39,843 nt of DNA from Synechococcales cyanobacterium CRU_2_2 (GTDB taxonomy: Bacteria > Cyanobacteriota > Cyanobacteriia > PCC-9006 > JAAUQQ01), in the NCBI GenBank assembly GCA_012034805.1, contig JAAUOP010000032.1, positions 1 to 39,843 on the forward strand, given 5' to 3'. The notes under the pieces are model-generated. The model saw nothing but the letters and a program-made list of their open reading frames with translations. It did no database searches and had not been told where the DNA came from. Both the position numbers and the translations under genes were made by a program. Below are positions 1 to 7,381 of the stretch, piece by piece. The stretch's first letter is position 1, and the number at the start of each line of letters is the position of its first letter.

Positions 1-142
1 AGCCGCCCAGTGCCATGTAGGCGCAGGGGAACAGCAGTAGACCCGACCAGCCCACGAAAACGAAGCGATCGCGCTTGAGCCAGTCATCGATGGCATCGAA
101 GATGCCTCGCTGCTCGCCCACGCGCCCCATTGCAATAGTCAT
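1..142 (-). CDS. psbD: Photosystem II D2 protein, N-terminal part
   Basis: The first 47 codons are present and the gene runs off the left edge. The translation begins [20 protein letters not shown] and continues with the [14 protein letters not shown] and [13 protein letters not shown] segments that open the first transmembrane helix of D2. D2 pairs with D1 in the photosystem II reaction centre in the thylakoid membrane and binds the reaction-centre chlorophylls, pheophytin and the plastoquinone QA. The WLKRDRFVF block is specific to D2 and not to D1. The start ATG at 140-142 matches the family start. The residues just after MTIA differ from those I recall for common D2 proteins, but this short stretch varies between species. 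Whether psbC follows, as in the psbDC operon, lies outside the window. Confidence 0.95.
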   Translation of the reverse strand, partial: MTIAMGRVGEQRGIFDAIDDWLKRDRFVFVGWSGLLLFPCAYMALGG

Positions 143-195
143 TGCTGAGCTCTCCGAGTGTGAATCAATATAATGAATAAGGGCAACCCATCAAG

Positions 196-263
196 CTCCG
201 AACGCATGACGCGTCGGAGATGAGGAAGAATTCACGATTCTTTACCTTATAAGGCTGATTATA
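196..263 (-). promoter_or_regulatory. Putative psbD promoter and 5' UTR hairpin
   Basis: On the minus strand a TATAAT box lies at 263-258, about 115 bases before the psbD start. There is no good -35 box at the usual distance. Between it and the start codon an imperfect hairpin (CTCCGACGC pairing with GCGTTCGGAG, positions 196-219) would lie in the 5' UTR. Both calls are inferred from sequence alone. The rest of 143-457 holds no gene that I can support. Confidence 0.35.
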
Positions 264-457
264 CGTGAATTCATTTGAATTATTAAAAAATCTTAATACG
301 TCGTTAAGAATCTCGAGTCTCTGCAGATCTGTCTTGTGGCTCGAGCTGGAGCCCCGAAATCGCCCGGAAAGCGCCCAGAACGCATCACAATCCTCCATGA
401 GTTGCTATGCTCATCGGTTGGGAACCCCAAAATATGAGCCCCAGGCATGATTAACCC

Positions 458-724
458 ATGAACATTATCGAAATTTCCCTCAAGTTCACCCCGATGCCCA
501 TGTCGGTGCAGCGCAAAGAAGCCGACGATGCCCAGACGGTCTATCAGCAAGTCTTAGACGCCATCAAAGCGGGTTCACCCAGTGTTCTGGAACTGACCTG
601 CGAGCATCAGCCCGAAAAGAAACTCGCCCTCCTCACCAGCGAAATTGCTGCCGTGCAGACCTATGAAAAATCCGGCGCAACCTCTGGCGGGAAGCGGCCT
701 GGATTTGCCTTTGGGATGGAGTAA
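458..724 (+). CDS. UPF0367 family conserved cyanobacterial protein
   Basis: An 88-residue protein whose sequence (KFTPMPMSVQRKEADDAQ near the N-terminus, then LELTCEHQPEKK) matches from memory the small UPF0367 family found in nearly all cyanobacteria. Its function is unknown. No signal peptide or membrane helix is visible, so it is probably cytoplasmic. The start ATG at 458 fits the family's usual length of about 85-90 residues. Its TAA stop overlaps the ATG of the next gene (TAATG), so the two are very likely co-transcribed and translationally coupled. The C-terminus is glycine-rich (GGKRPGFAFG), as in the family. Confidence 0.85.
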   Translation: MNIIEISLKFTPMPMSVQRKEADDAQTVYQQVLDAIKAGSPSVLELTCEHQPEKKLALLTSEIAAVQTYEKSGATSGGKRPGFAFGME

Positions 725-1407
725 TGGCGGAAATGGCTGACCAGAGCGGTGTCCAGGTTCACGACTTGACCTTTTGCTGGGGTAATGGTCAAGCGGTCTT
801 GGATGCCTGCACGCTGTCGGTGCCCCAGGGAGAGTTTTGGATGCTCCTGGGGACCAATGGCTGTGGCAAATCAACCTTGCTGCGCTTGGTCGCTGGCTTG
901 CTCAAGCCGAGTTCTGGAGCGGTTGAGACCTCTGGGCCGGTGGGGTTTGTTTTTCAAAACCCGGATCATCAGCTCGTGATGCCGACGGTTGGCGCAGACG
1001 TGGCGTTTGGCTTGGTTGAAGAAGCCCTGACTCCGGCCCAGGTGCGATCGCGCGTTGATGAAGCCCTTGACGCTGTGAGTCTCAATCACCTCAAGCGCCG
1101 ACCGATCTACGCCCTGAGCGGTGGGCAAAAACAGCGGGTGGCGATCGCCGGGGCGATCGCCCGTCACTGCGAAGTGTTGCTGCTCGATGAGCCCACCGCT
1201 CTGCTGGATCCAGACAGTCAGCAGGAGCTGGTACAGCGTGTTCAACAACTGGTCAAAGCCCGTGGCCTGACTGCCCTGTGGGTGACCCATCGATTCAATG
1301 AATTGGACTATTGCGATGGAGCATTTTTGCTTGAAAAAGGCCGTGTCGTCGCCCGAGGGGATCCAGCTCCGTTGCAAGCTAGGCTGATGGCCCAACAGCC
1401 GGGATAG
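724..1407 (+). CDS. Energy-coupling-factor (CbiO-like) ABC transporter ATP-binding protein
   Basis: A 227-residue ABC ATPase with every core motif: Walker A GTNGCGKST (43-51), a Q-loop region FQNPDHQLVMPTV (77-89), the signature LSGGQKQR (131-138), Walker B VLLLDEP (151-157) and the switch histidine in WVTHR (187-190). The FQNPDHQ-type Q-loop is typical of ECF transporter ATPases (EcfA/CbiO), which energise uptake of vitamins or of cobalt and nickel. No EcfT or substrate-binding S component is next to it, so the substrate cannot be told; in cyanobacteria ECF parts are often scattered. The start overlaps the stop of the UPF0367 gene, which suggests one operon. A second ATG three codons in would also be possible. 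Confidence 0.85.
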   Translation: MAEMADQSGVQVHDLTFCWGNGQAVLDACTLSVPQGEFWMLLGTNGCGKSTLLRLVAGLLKPSSGAVETSGPVGFVFQNPDHQLVMPTVGADVAFGLVEEALTPAQVRSRVDEALDAVSLNHLKRRPIYALSGGQKQRVAIAGAIARHCEVLLLDEPTALLDPDSQQELVQRVQQLVKARGLTALWVTHRFNELDYCDGAFLLEKGRVVARGDPAPLQARLMAQQPG

Positions 1408-1494
1408 CGCTAGACTGCTGATACGGATTTCCAGGCACTGATCTCGAGCTTGACCGTGACTCCCTAACGTTTTCTCCCCCTGCTTCTCTATGCC

Positions 1495-2054
1495 ATGATT
1501 ACCCCCTCTAAGCCCGCCGTGATGCTCGTCGATGGCTATAACGTCATTGGTGCCCATCCCAAATTTAAGGCGATGCGGGACCACGAGGGACTGGAGGAAG
1601 CTCGGCGGGCCTTGATCGAGTTGCTGGCCAACTACAGCGCCTACCAAAATTATGAGACGGACATTATTTTCGATGCCCAGCATCAAGACCGGCAGGGCAG
1701 CCGTCAAACCATTACCCAGCACCTTGCGATCGCCTACACCCATTTCAATCAAACCGCCGATAGCCATATTGAGCGGGCCTGTGCGTTATTTTTCGAGAAG
1801 ATATCCGGCGCTTCGAGAAACGCATGATCGTGGCGACCTCAGACCGGGCTCAGTGGATGACGGCGGTGGGGTATGGGGCCGAATGGATGTCTTCGCCGAT
1901 GCTGATTCAAGCCGCCCTGGCTTCGGGAAAATTGCTCCAGAACCATCGTTCAGCAAGGCGGCCCAAAGCACGCTTTTTGTCCAGCGGGTTGGATGATACG
2001 GTGCGATCGCAGCTGGCCCAGTTGCGTCAAGATTTGCTGAATCGGGGGTCTTGA
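1495..2054 (+). CDS. NYN-domain (YacP-like) ribonuclease, frameshifted in this sequence
   Basis: Two overlapping reading frames make one protein of about 186 residues. The first (from ATG 1495) gives VMLVDGYNVIGAHP, DIIFDAQ and SHIERACAL; the second gives IVATSDRAQWMTAVGYGAEW and continues to 2054. These are the aspartate-bearing blocks (VDGYN, FDAQ, VATSD) of the NYN/YacP family, PIN-like nucleases related to Bacillus Rae1, which cleaves mRNA on ribosomes. Frame 1 ends in a non-conserved tail at a TGA at about 1827. Adding one T to the five-T run at 1789-1793 restores a continuous family-like stretch (ALFFREDIRRFEKRMIVATS). I judge this a missing base in the assembly, but a true null allele cannot be excluded. 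Confidence 0.8.
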
Positions 2055-2165
2055 GGGTCGAACGTGAATTGGGTCTGATTTTTGATGGAATATTTCCGCA
2101 AAGGGCTTGCCGAATTGAACGATTGCCCTTAGATTGGATAAGGCTTAGACAAGCTAAGCGCTTAA

Positions 2166-2236
2166 TCCTCAGTAGCTCAGTGGTAGAGCGGTCGACTGTT
2201 AATCGATTGGTCGCAGGTTCGAATCCTGCTGGGGAG
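2166..2236 (+). tRNA. tRNA-Asn (anticodon GTT), one base short
   Basis: A cloverleaf can be drawn: acceptor TCCTCAG, D arm GCTC/GAGC, anticodon stem GTCGA/TCGAT with loop CTGTTAA (anticodon GTT, asparagine), variable loop TGGTC and T arm GCAGG-TTCGAAT-CCTGC. Both the five-pair T stem and the seven-pair acceptor need a C at the junction near 2229-2230, and only one is present; cyanobacterial tRNA-Asn normally has 72 bases here. The CCA end is not encoded, as is usual in these organisms. It lies between the NYN gene and a convergent hydrolase gene. Confidence 0.93.
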
Positions 2237-2254
2237 TTGTCATGAAATCCGCGC

Positions 2255-3354
2255 CTAATGTCGGATCTGTGGTGCGTCCCAAGACGTTTGAGGGTCGGGG
2301 ATACCGAACTCTACCCAATCTAGCGCCCTGCCCCAGGCCCACCAGGGGTCTAGATCGCCGGAGGAGGACTGGGTCTTGTGGCTGCTTAGATAACCCACGT
2401 GGCCACCAAACGAGGTGAGTTGAAGGTCTAAACGCGGATTATTGCGGGCTGACTGTTCGAGATCCGGGATTATGCTGGGGTCAAACAGCGGATCGTCCAC
2501 CGCATAGAAAATTAGGCAGCGTGTTTGTAGCGCATCCAAAAATTGAAAGGGACTGCTGGCGGCGTAATAGCTCTCGACGGTGTCGAAGCCTAGCCCAGGA
2601 ATGACCAACTCGCGATCGAAGGCCAAAATCGAATCCGCTCGGGCGATCGCCCTGGGTCAAACACACCCGGATGAGCGGCATCCAGCTTATGGGCCAGGAC
2701 CTTGAGCGCTTGGGCAATCCGTTTTTCGATGTAGCGGCCTAGGGGGTGCCGCATTAGATAGTTGAGCGATCGCCAAGAATCTAAGCTCGGGCACACCACG
2801 ACGCCCCCTGCCACATCGCCAGGGGCGAGCTCAATTTCTGCCAATAACGCCTGATTTTCTGATGCGTGTAGCCCCCAGAGCGCCAGCTGTCCCCCGAGTG
2901 AATAGCCCGCAAACCAAACGGGTGTGGGGCAATTTTCTTGGGCGATCGCCTGGGCCGCGATCCGCACAAAATCCTCTCCCTCATACAGTCCATCAGAGGT
3001 CAACGTTGCGGACAGATCCGCAGACTGGCCGTGGGCGCGCCAGTCAAACAAAACCACAGCATAGCCAGCATGATAGGCCTTGGCACCCAGCGCCCGGAGG
3101 GTGCCCTGGTCTGCCAGTTCCCCCGTAATGCCATAGGTCGCCACCCAGGTGCCCCGCGCCTGGGGCGGGCTCGCTATCCAGCCAAACAAAGGGACTTGGT
3201 TTGCTCCCCAAAAAATCCTAGGCCGATAGGTTGGCTCTGGCTGACTGAGCGTTTTGCGCCAGCGCTGACTGGTCACAAAATGGCTGTAAAGCGTCATCGC
3301 CAAACCGTTGCGCAAGGGCAAGGGCGGTTGATAGATCCAGGGAGAAGCAGGCAT
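2255..3354 (-). CDS. YheT-like alpha/beta hydrolase, frameshifted in this sequence
   Basis: The N-terminal frame (from ATG 3354) has the YheT/COG0429 opening YQPPLPLRNGLAMTLYSHF, the VVLFDWRAHG strand and the nucleophile elbow AGYSLGG with Ser152. The C-terminal frame, ending at 2255, carries the acidic residue in YAVDDPLFDP and the catalytic histidine in FGGHVGYL. Neither half alone has a full triad. Adding one C to the CCC at 2650-2652, next to a HIP1 site, joins them into about 366 residues and reads through AIARADSILAFDREL. Family members act on ester or lipid substrates; the substrate here is unknown. The gene converges on tRNA-Asn. I favour a base missing from the assembly. Confidence 0.85.
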
Positions 3355-3693
3355 AGAAGAATTTCAATGGGCAGGTTAGGGGATCGCGAGAAACAGGGTA
3401 GGTGAGAACCGTTTTCCCAAAAGGCTATATTATTTATTAACATTTCGATTGAGACGACAGCGTCTTGGCGCTCAATATCCGGGAGATGTTCGAGCCCAAG
3501 TTTTCGGGATCCGGCTCTCGGGATCTAGCTCTCGAGAGCCAGCTCTCGGGGCCAGTCTCTTCGTTCTAGCGTGCCGGCGTTTTGAGTCGCGTTTGCAGAT
3601 TTGAGGTACGAGCCTAGGCCTAGATTTTCAGGTTGAAACCCAAGTGCTTGAGCAGCTATCCCTCACCTCCTTTGTTCTTTGTTCGGAAGTCCC
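3355..3693. promoter_or_regulatory. Divergent intergenic region between the hydrolase gene and rpaA
   Basis: A 339-base gap that must hold the promoters of both the hydrolase (minus) and rpaA (plus). It has an AT-rich stretch around 3428-3450 and the 14-bp palindromic repeats at 3501-3554. A CCTCACCTCC stretch lies about 25 bases before the rpaA start, but no clear Shine-Dalgarno box is visible close to it. I see no further gene. Confidence 0.4.
3501..3554. repeat. 14-bp palindromic tandem repeat upstream of rpaA
   Basis: Three adjacent units begin GCTCTCG (3514-3527, 3528-3541 and a 13-base one at 3542-3554), preceded by a degenerate copy (TTTTCGGGATCCG, 3501-3513). The middle unit contains the 12-base perfect palindrome GCTCTCGAGAGC. 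GGCTCTCG at 3513-3520 can also pair with CGAGAGCC at 3533-3540. The array lies about 140-190 bases before the rpaA start, so it could be a protein-binding site or part of the 5' UTR. Confidence 0.6.
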
Positions 3694-4446
3694 ATGAAGC
3701 CTCGTATCCTAGTCATTGATGATGATCCCAACATCGCGGAGTTGCTGACCCTGAACCTAGAGATGGCAGGCTATGACGTCAGCCGAACCGATGATGGGCT
3801 CAAGGGTCAGGCGCTGGCGATGCAGCTGGTACCGGATCTGATCTTGCTGGATTTGATGCTGCCTCGGGTTGATGGGTTTACGGTTTGCCAACGGCTGCGG
3901 CGAGATAAGCGGACGTCTGATGTGCCGATCTTGATGCTGACGGCGCTGAGCCAAACGCAAGACAAGGTGGAGGGCTTCAATGCTGGAGCCGATGATTATC
4001 TCACCAAGCCCTTTGAGCTAGAAGAGATGCTGGCGAGGGTGCGTGCCTTGCTACGGCGCACCGATCGCATCCCCCAAGCGGCCAAACACAGCGAAATTTT
4101 GAACTATGGCCCGCTCACGCTGATTCCAGAGCGGTTTGAGGCGATCTGGTTTGAACGAACGGTTAAGCTAACCCACCTGGAGTTTGACCTGCTTCATTGT
4201 CTGCTACAACGCCATGGCCAAACAGTTTCCCCAAAAGAAATTCTCAAGGAAGTCTGGGGCTATGACCCCAATGATGACATCGAGACGATTCGGGTTCATG
4301 TGCGCCACCTGCGCACCAAGCTCGAGCCGGATCCGCGTCATCCCAAATATATTAAGACGGTGTATGGTGCAGGTTATTGTTTGGAGCTGCCTTCGGAAGA
4401 GCGGGCCAATGCTGACGAAGCTGAAGAAATTAGCGTGATTCCCTAG
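3694..4446 (+). CDS. rpaA: Circadian clock output response regulator RpaA
   Basis: A 250-residue OmpR-family regulator. The receiver domain (about 1-120) has the acidic pair D9-D11, the phospho-acceptor D53 in LLDLMLP and the lysine in DDYLTKPFE. The C-terminal winged-helix domain (about 145-240) reads [20 protein letters not shown] and ends [13 protein letters not shown]. It matches RpaA and not RpaB over its whole length ([36 protein letters not shown]). In Synechococcus elongatus RpaA is phosphorylated by SasA under KaiC control and drives most circadian transcription, besides effects on phycobilisome-photosystem coupling. The ATG at 3694 gives the family N-terminus; a TTG five codons earlier is not needed. 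It converges on holB with a 3-base gap. Confidence 0.95.
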   Translation: MKPRILVIDDDPNIAELLTLNLEMAGYDVSRTDDGLKGQALAMQLVPDLILLDLMLPRVDGFTVCQRLRRDKRTSDVPILMLTALSQTQDKVEGFNAGADDYLTKPFELEEMLARVRALLRRTDRIPQAAKHSEILNYGPLTLIPERFEAIWFERTVKLTHLEFDLLHCLLQRHGQTVSPKEILKEVWGYDPNDDIETIRVHVRHLRTKLEPDPRHPKYIKTVYGAGYCLELPSEERANADEAEEISVIP

Positions 4447-4449
4447 ACA

Positions 4450-5424
4450 CTAGCGGGCGAGTCCTGCGAGGTTGAGCAAAAGCACTTCCCAGGTGAGTAG
4501 AGGCTGAACGTAGTGCAAGAGCTGATGTTTGGCCGACTCTAGATGTTGAATGTGCTGGCGGGTTTCGGGGTGGCTGGGTCTCCAGAGCTGATGCTGAAGA
4601 TAGTTGAGTAGCCAAAGCTGCTGGGTGGCGCTGAGGGCTTTGGTAATTTGGGCGGCGAGGGTGAGGGATTGTTGGGCGGTTTGGGGGAGCGATCGCGTTG
4701 CCGCCAGAATCTCATCTGGGATGTCCTGGAGGGCTTGCCAAAGAGCGATCGCCTCGCCTGGGCTCCCCTGGGCTAGATCGACTAAGGCTTGATTTTGCAG
4801 AATTTTGCCCTGGCCTGCCGTTTGCAACACGCGGGCCAGATCAACGGGCTGAAGCGGCACAAACGGAATACGCTGACAGCGGGAGACCAGCGTGGGCAAA
4901 ATCGCATCCGGCCCCGGTGCACTCAAGATCAGCGTGGCGTTACCCGGCTCCTCAAGGGTTTTGAGCAGGGCATTGGCTGCCGCCTCTGCCATGGTTTCCG
5001 CCTGTTCGATCACGACCAAACTGCGGCGGGCTTCGAGGGGCTGCCGTGCGACAAAACGTGCCACATCGCGAATTTGCTCAAGCCGAATTTGGGGGGGCGT
5101 TTTGCGCTTGAGGTCTGCCGCCTCGGCTTCGTGGGCGGTAAGGCGTTTGCCTTGGTGGAGATAGGTGGGCTCGACCCAGAGCAAATCTGGATGGTTGCCC
5201 CGATCGAGCTGGTGGTGGAGGCGATCGCGCGCTTCTCCTACCAGGTCAGCTTCTTCGGCAAACAGGTATTTGGCAAAACAGCGGGCGGCCAAACTCTGGC
5301 CAACACCCGGAGCCCCCATGAATCCATAGGCCGGGGCCACACGCTGCTGACGGACGGCCTGGGTGAGTAGCAGGACGGCTTTTGCTTGGCCGATGAGGGG
5401 CGCAAATTCTGGCGGGGATTCCAT
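4450..5424 (-). CDS. holB: DNA polymerase III delta' subunit
   Basis: A 324-residue AAA+ clamp-loader subunit. The P-loop is GAPGVGQS (37-44), with glutamine where ATP-binding members have lysine; this fits delta', which does not hydrolyse ATP. It also shows SLVVIEQAETM (Walker B region), ANALLKTLEEPG and the sensor region LVSRCQRIPF. Delta' joins delta and tau/gamma to load the sliding clamp at the replication fork. The four-cysteine zinc-binding motif seen in many bacterial clamp-loader subunits is not visible between the P-loop and Walker B. It follows tmk by 20 bases on the same strand, the same tmk-holB order as in E. coli and many bacteria. Confidence 0.92.
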   Translation of the reverse strand: MESPPEFAPLIGQAKAVLLLTQAVRQQRVAPAYGFMGAPGVGQSLAARCFAKYLFAEEADLVGEARDRLHHQLDRGNHPDLLWVEPTYLHQGKRLTAHEAEAADLKRKTPPQIRLEQIRDVARFVARQPLEARRSLVVIEQAETMAEAAANALLKTLEEPGNATLILSAPGPDAILPTLVSRCQRIPFVPLQPVDLARVLQTAGQGKILQNQALVDLAQGSPGEAIALWQALQDIPDEILAATRSLPQTAQQSLTLAAQITKALSATQQLWLLNYLQHQLWRPSHPETRQHIQHLESAKHQLLHYVQPLLTWEVLLLNLAGLAR

Positions 5425-5444
5425 CTTGTTCCTCGACTGGGATT

Positions 5445-6185
5445 TTAAGTTGGATTCGGGTGGGGGCTGTTGGGGGGGAGCCCGAGGCGATCGCAGATCA
5501 TCTGCTGCACCCGTCTGGCGACCTCAGCTTCGCTACCGCTGGCGTCTACCCGCACAATGCGCTCAGGGTATTGCCCCGCCAGCCACTCGAACCCCTGGTG
5601 AACCCGATGGTGAAAGTCTAGACCCAGCCGTTCCATGCGATCCTGCGGCGCTGAGCGCAGCCCATCGGCTTGGCCGCGCGTCGCCAGACGGCTGCGGCTC
5701 ACCTCCACCGGCAAGTCAAGCCACAAGGTTAGATCGCTCACTAGCCCAACCGTAGCAATGCTGTTAAGCTGCTGGATGAGGCTTTGGTCTAGCCCTCGGC
5801 CAAACCCTTGATAGGCGACTGTGGAGTCGATGTGGCGATCGCACAGGATCCAACACCCCTGAGCTAGCTTTGGTTTTAAGATGTGTTGCACATGCTGGGC
5901 GCGATCTGCCGCGTAAAGCAGCAGCTCGGCGGTGGGCTCCACCCCTTCGTCACCCTCGGGCGGAGTGAGTAGAATTCTACGCAGTGTTCTCCCAAGAGCC
6001 GTGGCCCCCGGCTCTTGGGTCAGGATAATTTGAGACGAATCCGGAGCCTGGGGGAACCTTTGAGCCCGGAGCCAGTCATAGCAGTGGCGAAGTTGTGTCG
6101 TTTTGCCGCAACCATCTGCACCTTCAAAGACAATCAACCTACCCGTCCGCTTGTCTTGCTCAGCCTGCTTGTCTTGACCCGTCAT
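5445..6185 (-). CDS. tmk: Thymidylate kinase
   Basis: A 246-residue dTMP kinase that makes dTDP for DNA synthesis in the cytoplasm. The P-loop is GADGCGKTT (22-30), preceded by RLIVFE. The DR motif region reads WILCDRHIDSTVAYQG and is followed by GRGLDQ, all typical of Tmk. The first 15 residues (MTGQDKQAEQDKRTG) extend beyond the usual start and contain a short internal duplication, so translation may begin further in. The length is a little above the usual 205-215 residues, mostly from the two ends. It heads a tmk-holB operon. Its upstream region is filled with the 15-bp repeats at 6240-6374. Confidence 0.93.
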   Translation of the reverse strand: MTGQDKQAEQDKRTGRLIVFEGADGCGKTTQLRHCYDWLRAQRFPQAPDSSQIILTQEPGATALGRTLRRILLTPPEGDEGVEPTAELLLYAADRAQHVQHILKPKLAQGCWILCDRHIDSTVAYQGFGRGLDQSLIQQLNSIATVGLVSDLTLWLDLPVEVSRSRLATRGQADGLRSAPQDRMERLGLDFHHRVHQGFEWLAGQYPERIVRVDASGSEAEVARRVQQMICDRLGLPPNSPHPNPT

Positions 6186-6239
6186 GGTGTCCTACCCAGA
6201 TTGGGTCGCCATATTAGCCTAGATTCGATCGCCATATTC

Positions 6240-6374
6240 TTTGTAAGATTGACTTCCGTAGGGTTGATTGCCGTAAGGTTGATTGCCATCGGATGGGTTT
6301 CTGTAAGATTGGTTTTTGCCAGATTGATTTTTGCCAGATTGATTTTTGCCAGATTGATTTTTGCCAGATTGAAC
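6240..6374. repeat. 15-bp tandem repeat, nine units, in the tmk divergent promoter region
   Basis: Nine consecutive 15-base units cover 135 bases. The last four (6315-6374) are almost identical, built on TTTGCCAGATTGATT; the first five are related but divergent (for example GCCGTAAGGTTGATT). The array fills most of the space between the divergent tmk and the gene at 6401. Read on the minus strand it would encode repeats of NLAKI, but no gene-like context supports that. Confidence 0.9.
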
Positions 6375-6400
6375 AGTAGAAGAGCAACAGGTATTCTTTC

Positions 6401-6745
6401 ATGGCTCGCTACCCTCTCCATGCCACTGCCATTCCAGCAGATGACCTTCACCAGCGTTTGCTCAAAATTTTTGAATCCTGTCAGTTGGATATCATCCACG
6501 ATACCGGCGACTATGTCATGGCCCGAGAAGCCCCCAATGGCAAGCCCTTTGCCCAATTGGTGACGGTAGAAGGCCTAATCGACAAGACCGGGGCTACGCG
6601 GGACAGCATTGCCATTGAAGTCGTGGTAAAAAACGAGGAATTGCCAATCCACAACGACAACCACTGTAGCCGCATGCGCGACACGGTGCGGGGTGCCCTG
6701 GAAGAAAGCGGCACTTGGACAATTATCGCAGATGTAAAGTCGTGA
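6401..6745 (+). CDS. Conserved-looking protein of unknown function, 114 residues
   Basis: I do not recognise a named family. The protein is soluble, of mixed charge, without signal peptide or membrane helix. It has a compact domain with DIIHDTGDYVMAREAP and VVVKNEELPIHNDNHC as its most distinctive parts and a C-terminal strand GTWTIIADV. The codon use and composition are like those of its neighbours and the frame is open from the ATG at 6401, so I believe it is a real gene. It is divergent from tmk across the repeat array and convergent with the FHA gene, and a strong hairpin sits between their ends. Confidence 0.7.
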   Translation: MARYPLHATAIPADDLHQRLLKIFESCQLDIIHDTGDYVMAREAPNGKPFAQLVTVEGLIDKTGATRDSIAIEVVVKNEELPIHNDNHCSRMRDTVRGALEESGTWTIIADVKS

Positions 6746-6754
6746 GACCGACTC

Positions 6755-6775
6755 GCCCCCAGTCCTACTGGGGGC
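6755..6775. terminator. Hairpin between convergent genes
   Basis: A perfect 9-bp stem GCCCCCAGT/ACTGGGGGC with a 3-base loop lies 10 bases after the stop of the 6401 gene and overlaps the last codons of the FHA gene. It could stop transcription from either side, although no T-run follows on either strand. Confidence 0.5.
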
Positions 6776-7190
6776 TCGACTCGTCAACCATGTTGGGGCT
6801 GATTAAGGTAATGTCAAACTCGTCGGGGGGGATGGTGGCGATCGCATCCCGCTGCAAGCAATAATAAATGGCTCTCACTCGAGGTCCAAAGACAATCTCA
6901 TCCTCGTTTCTGAGGTTATGGGCCTGGGTTTTATCGCCGTTGACCAAGATGCCGTTGGCGCTGGGCTTACCTTTAAGATTGCCATCGATAATCCGGTAAT
7001 AGCAGTTGCCGGTCTCATTCGGGAGCTGAACAATTGTGGCGTGGCGACGGGAGACAAATTGCGAAATGAGGCGAACATCACATTGGGGGTCACGGCCAAT
7101 GGTGTACATCGAGCGATCCAAAACAAACTCTCGACGACCTTTATCATCTTCAATAATCAGAAGATGTCCATAGTGCGGCTCTACAGGCAT
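6765..7190 (-). CDS. FHA-domain protein
   Basis: A 141-residue protein that is almost entirely one forkhead-associated domain, which binds phosphothreonine peptides. The conserved FHA residues are all visible: Gly-Arg in TIGRDPQCDV (32-33), Ser-Arg-Arg-His in FVSRRHATI (47-50), and Asn-Gly in SANGILVNG (79-80). A short tail (DEFDITLISPN) follows. It probably acts in the cytoplasm as a signalling adaptor under Ser/Thr kinases, which are common in cyanobacteria, but no kinase gene is nearby and the partner is unknown. The ATG at 7190 gives a natural N-terminus. Confidence 0.9.
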   Translation of the reverse strand: MPVEPHYGHLLIIEDDKGRREFVLDRSMYTIGRDPQCDVRLISQFVSRRHATIVQLPNETGNCYYRIIDGNLKGKPSANGILVNGDKTQAHNLRNEDEIVFGPRVRAIYYCLQRDAIATIPPDEFDITLISPNMVDESSPQ

Positions 7191-7264
7191 CGAATCATCC
7201 TAAGACAAAAAATAAAACAAACCACAGAACAAAAGAATCTATCGACTGAAAGCGCTATTTACTC

Positions 7265-7311
7265 AAGGCACTATCTGCTAAGGGCACTATCTGCTAGGGG
7301 CACTATCTGCT
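7265..7311. repeat. 15-16-bp tandem repeat, three units
   Basis: Three units built on AGGGCACTATCTGCT (7265-7279, 7280-7295, 7296-7311) lie between the FHA gene start and the 3' end of the copper ATPase gene, so possibly within the FHA gene's promoter region. Confidence 0.85.
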
Positions 7312-7381
7312 CAAAGCATCATCTAAACTGGGGCCAAACCCGGTTCTAACATTCCCCAAACCCACAACAGTGTAGCAATGA

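Noticed and set aside
871..1767. Long 298-codon frame on the minus strand
   Set aside because: It lies antisense to the ABC ATPase and NYN genes, both with clear motifs; it is a by-product of GC-rich codon use.
3679..3693. TTG start five codons before the rpaA ATG
   Set aside because: The ATG at 3694 gives the exact family N-terminus ([11 protein letters not shown]).
5293..5316. HolB P-loop with Gln in place of Lys as a sign of a broken gene
   Set aside because: Delta' does not hydrolyse ATP and often has a degenerate P-loop; the rest of the protein is intact.
6182..6556. Minus-strand frame with pentapeptide-like NLAKI repeats
   Set aside because: It is antisense to the 6401 gene over half its length; the pentapeptide pattern comes only from the 15-bp repeats, and the rest has no protein-like features.
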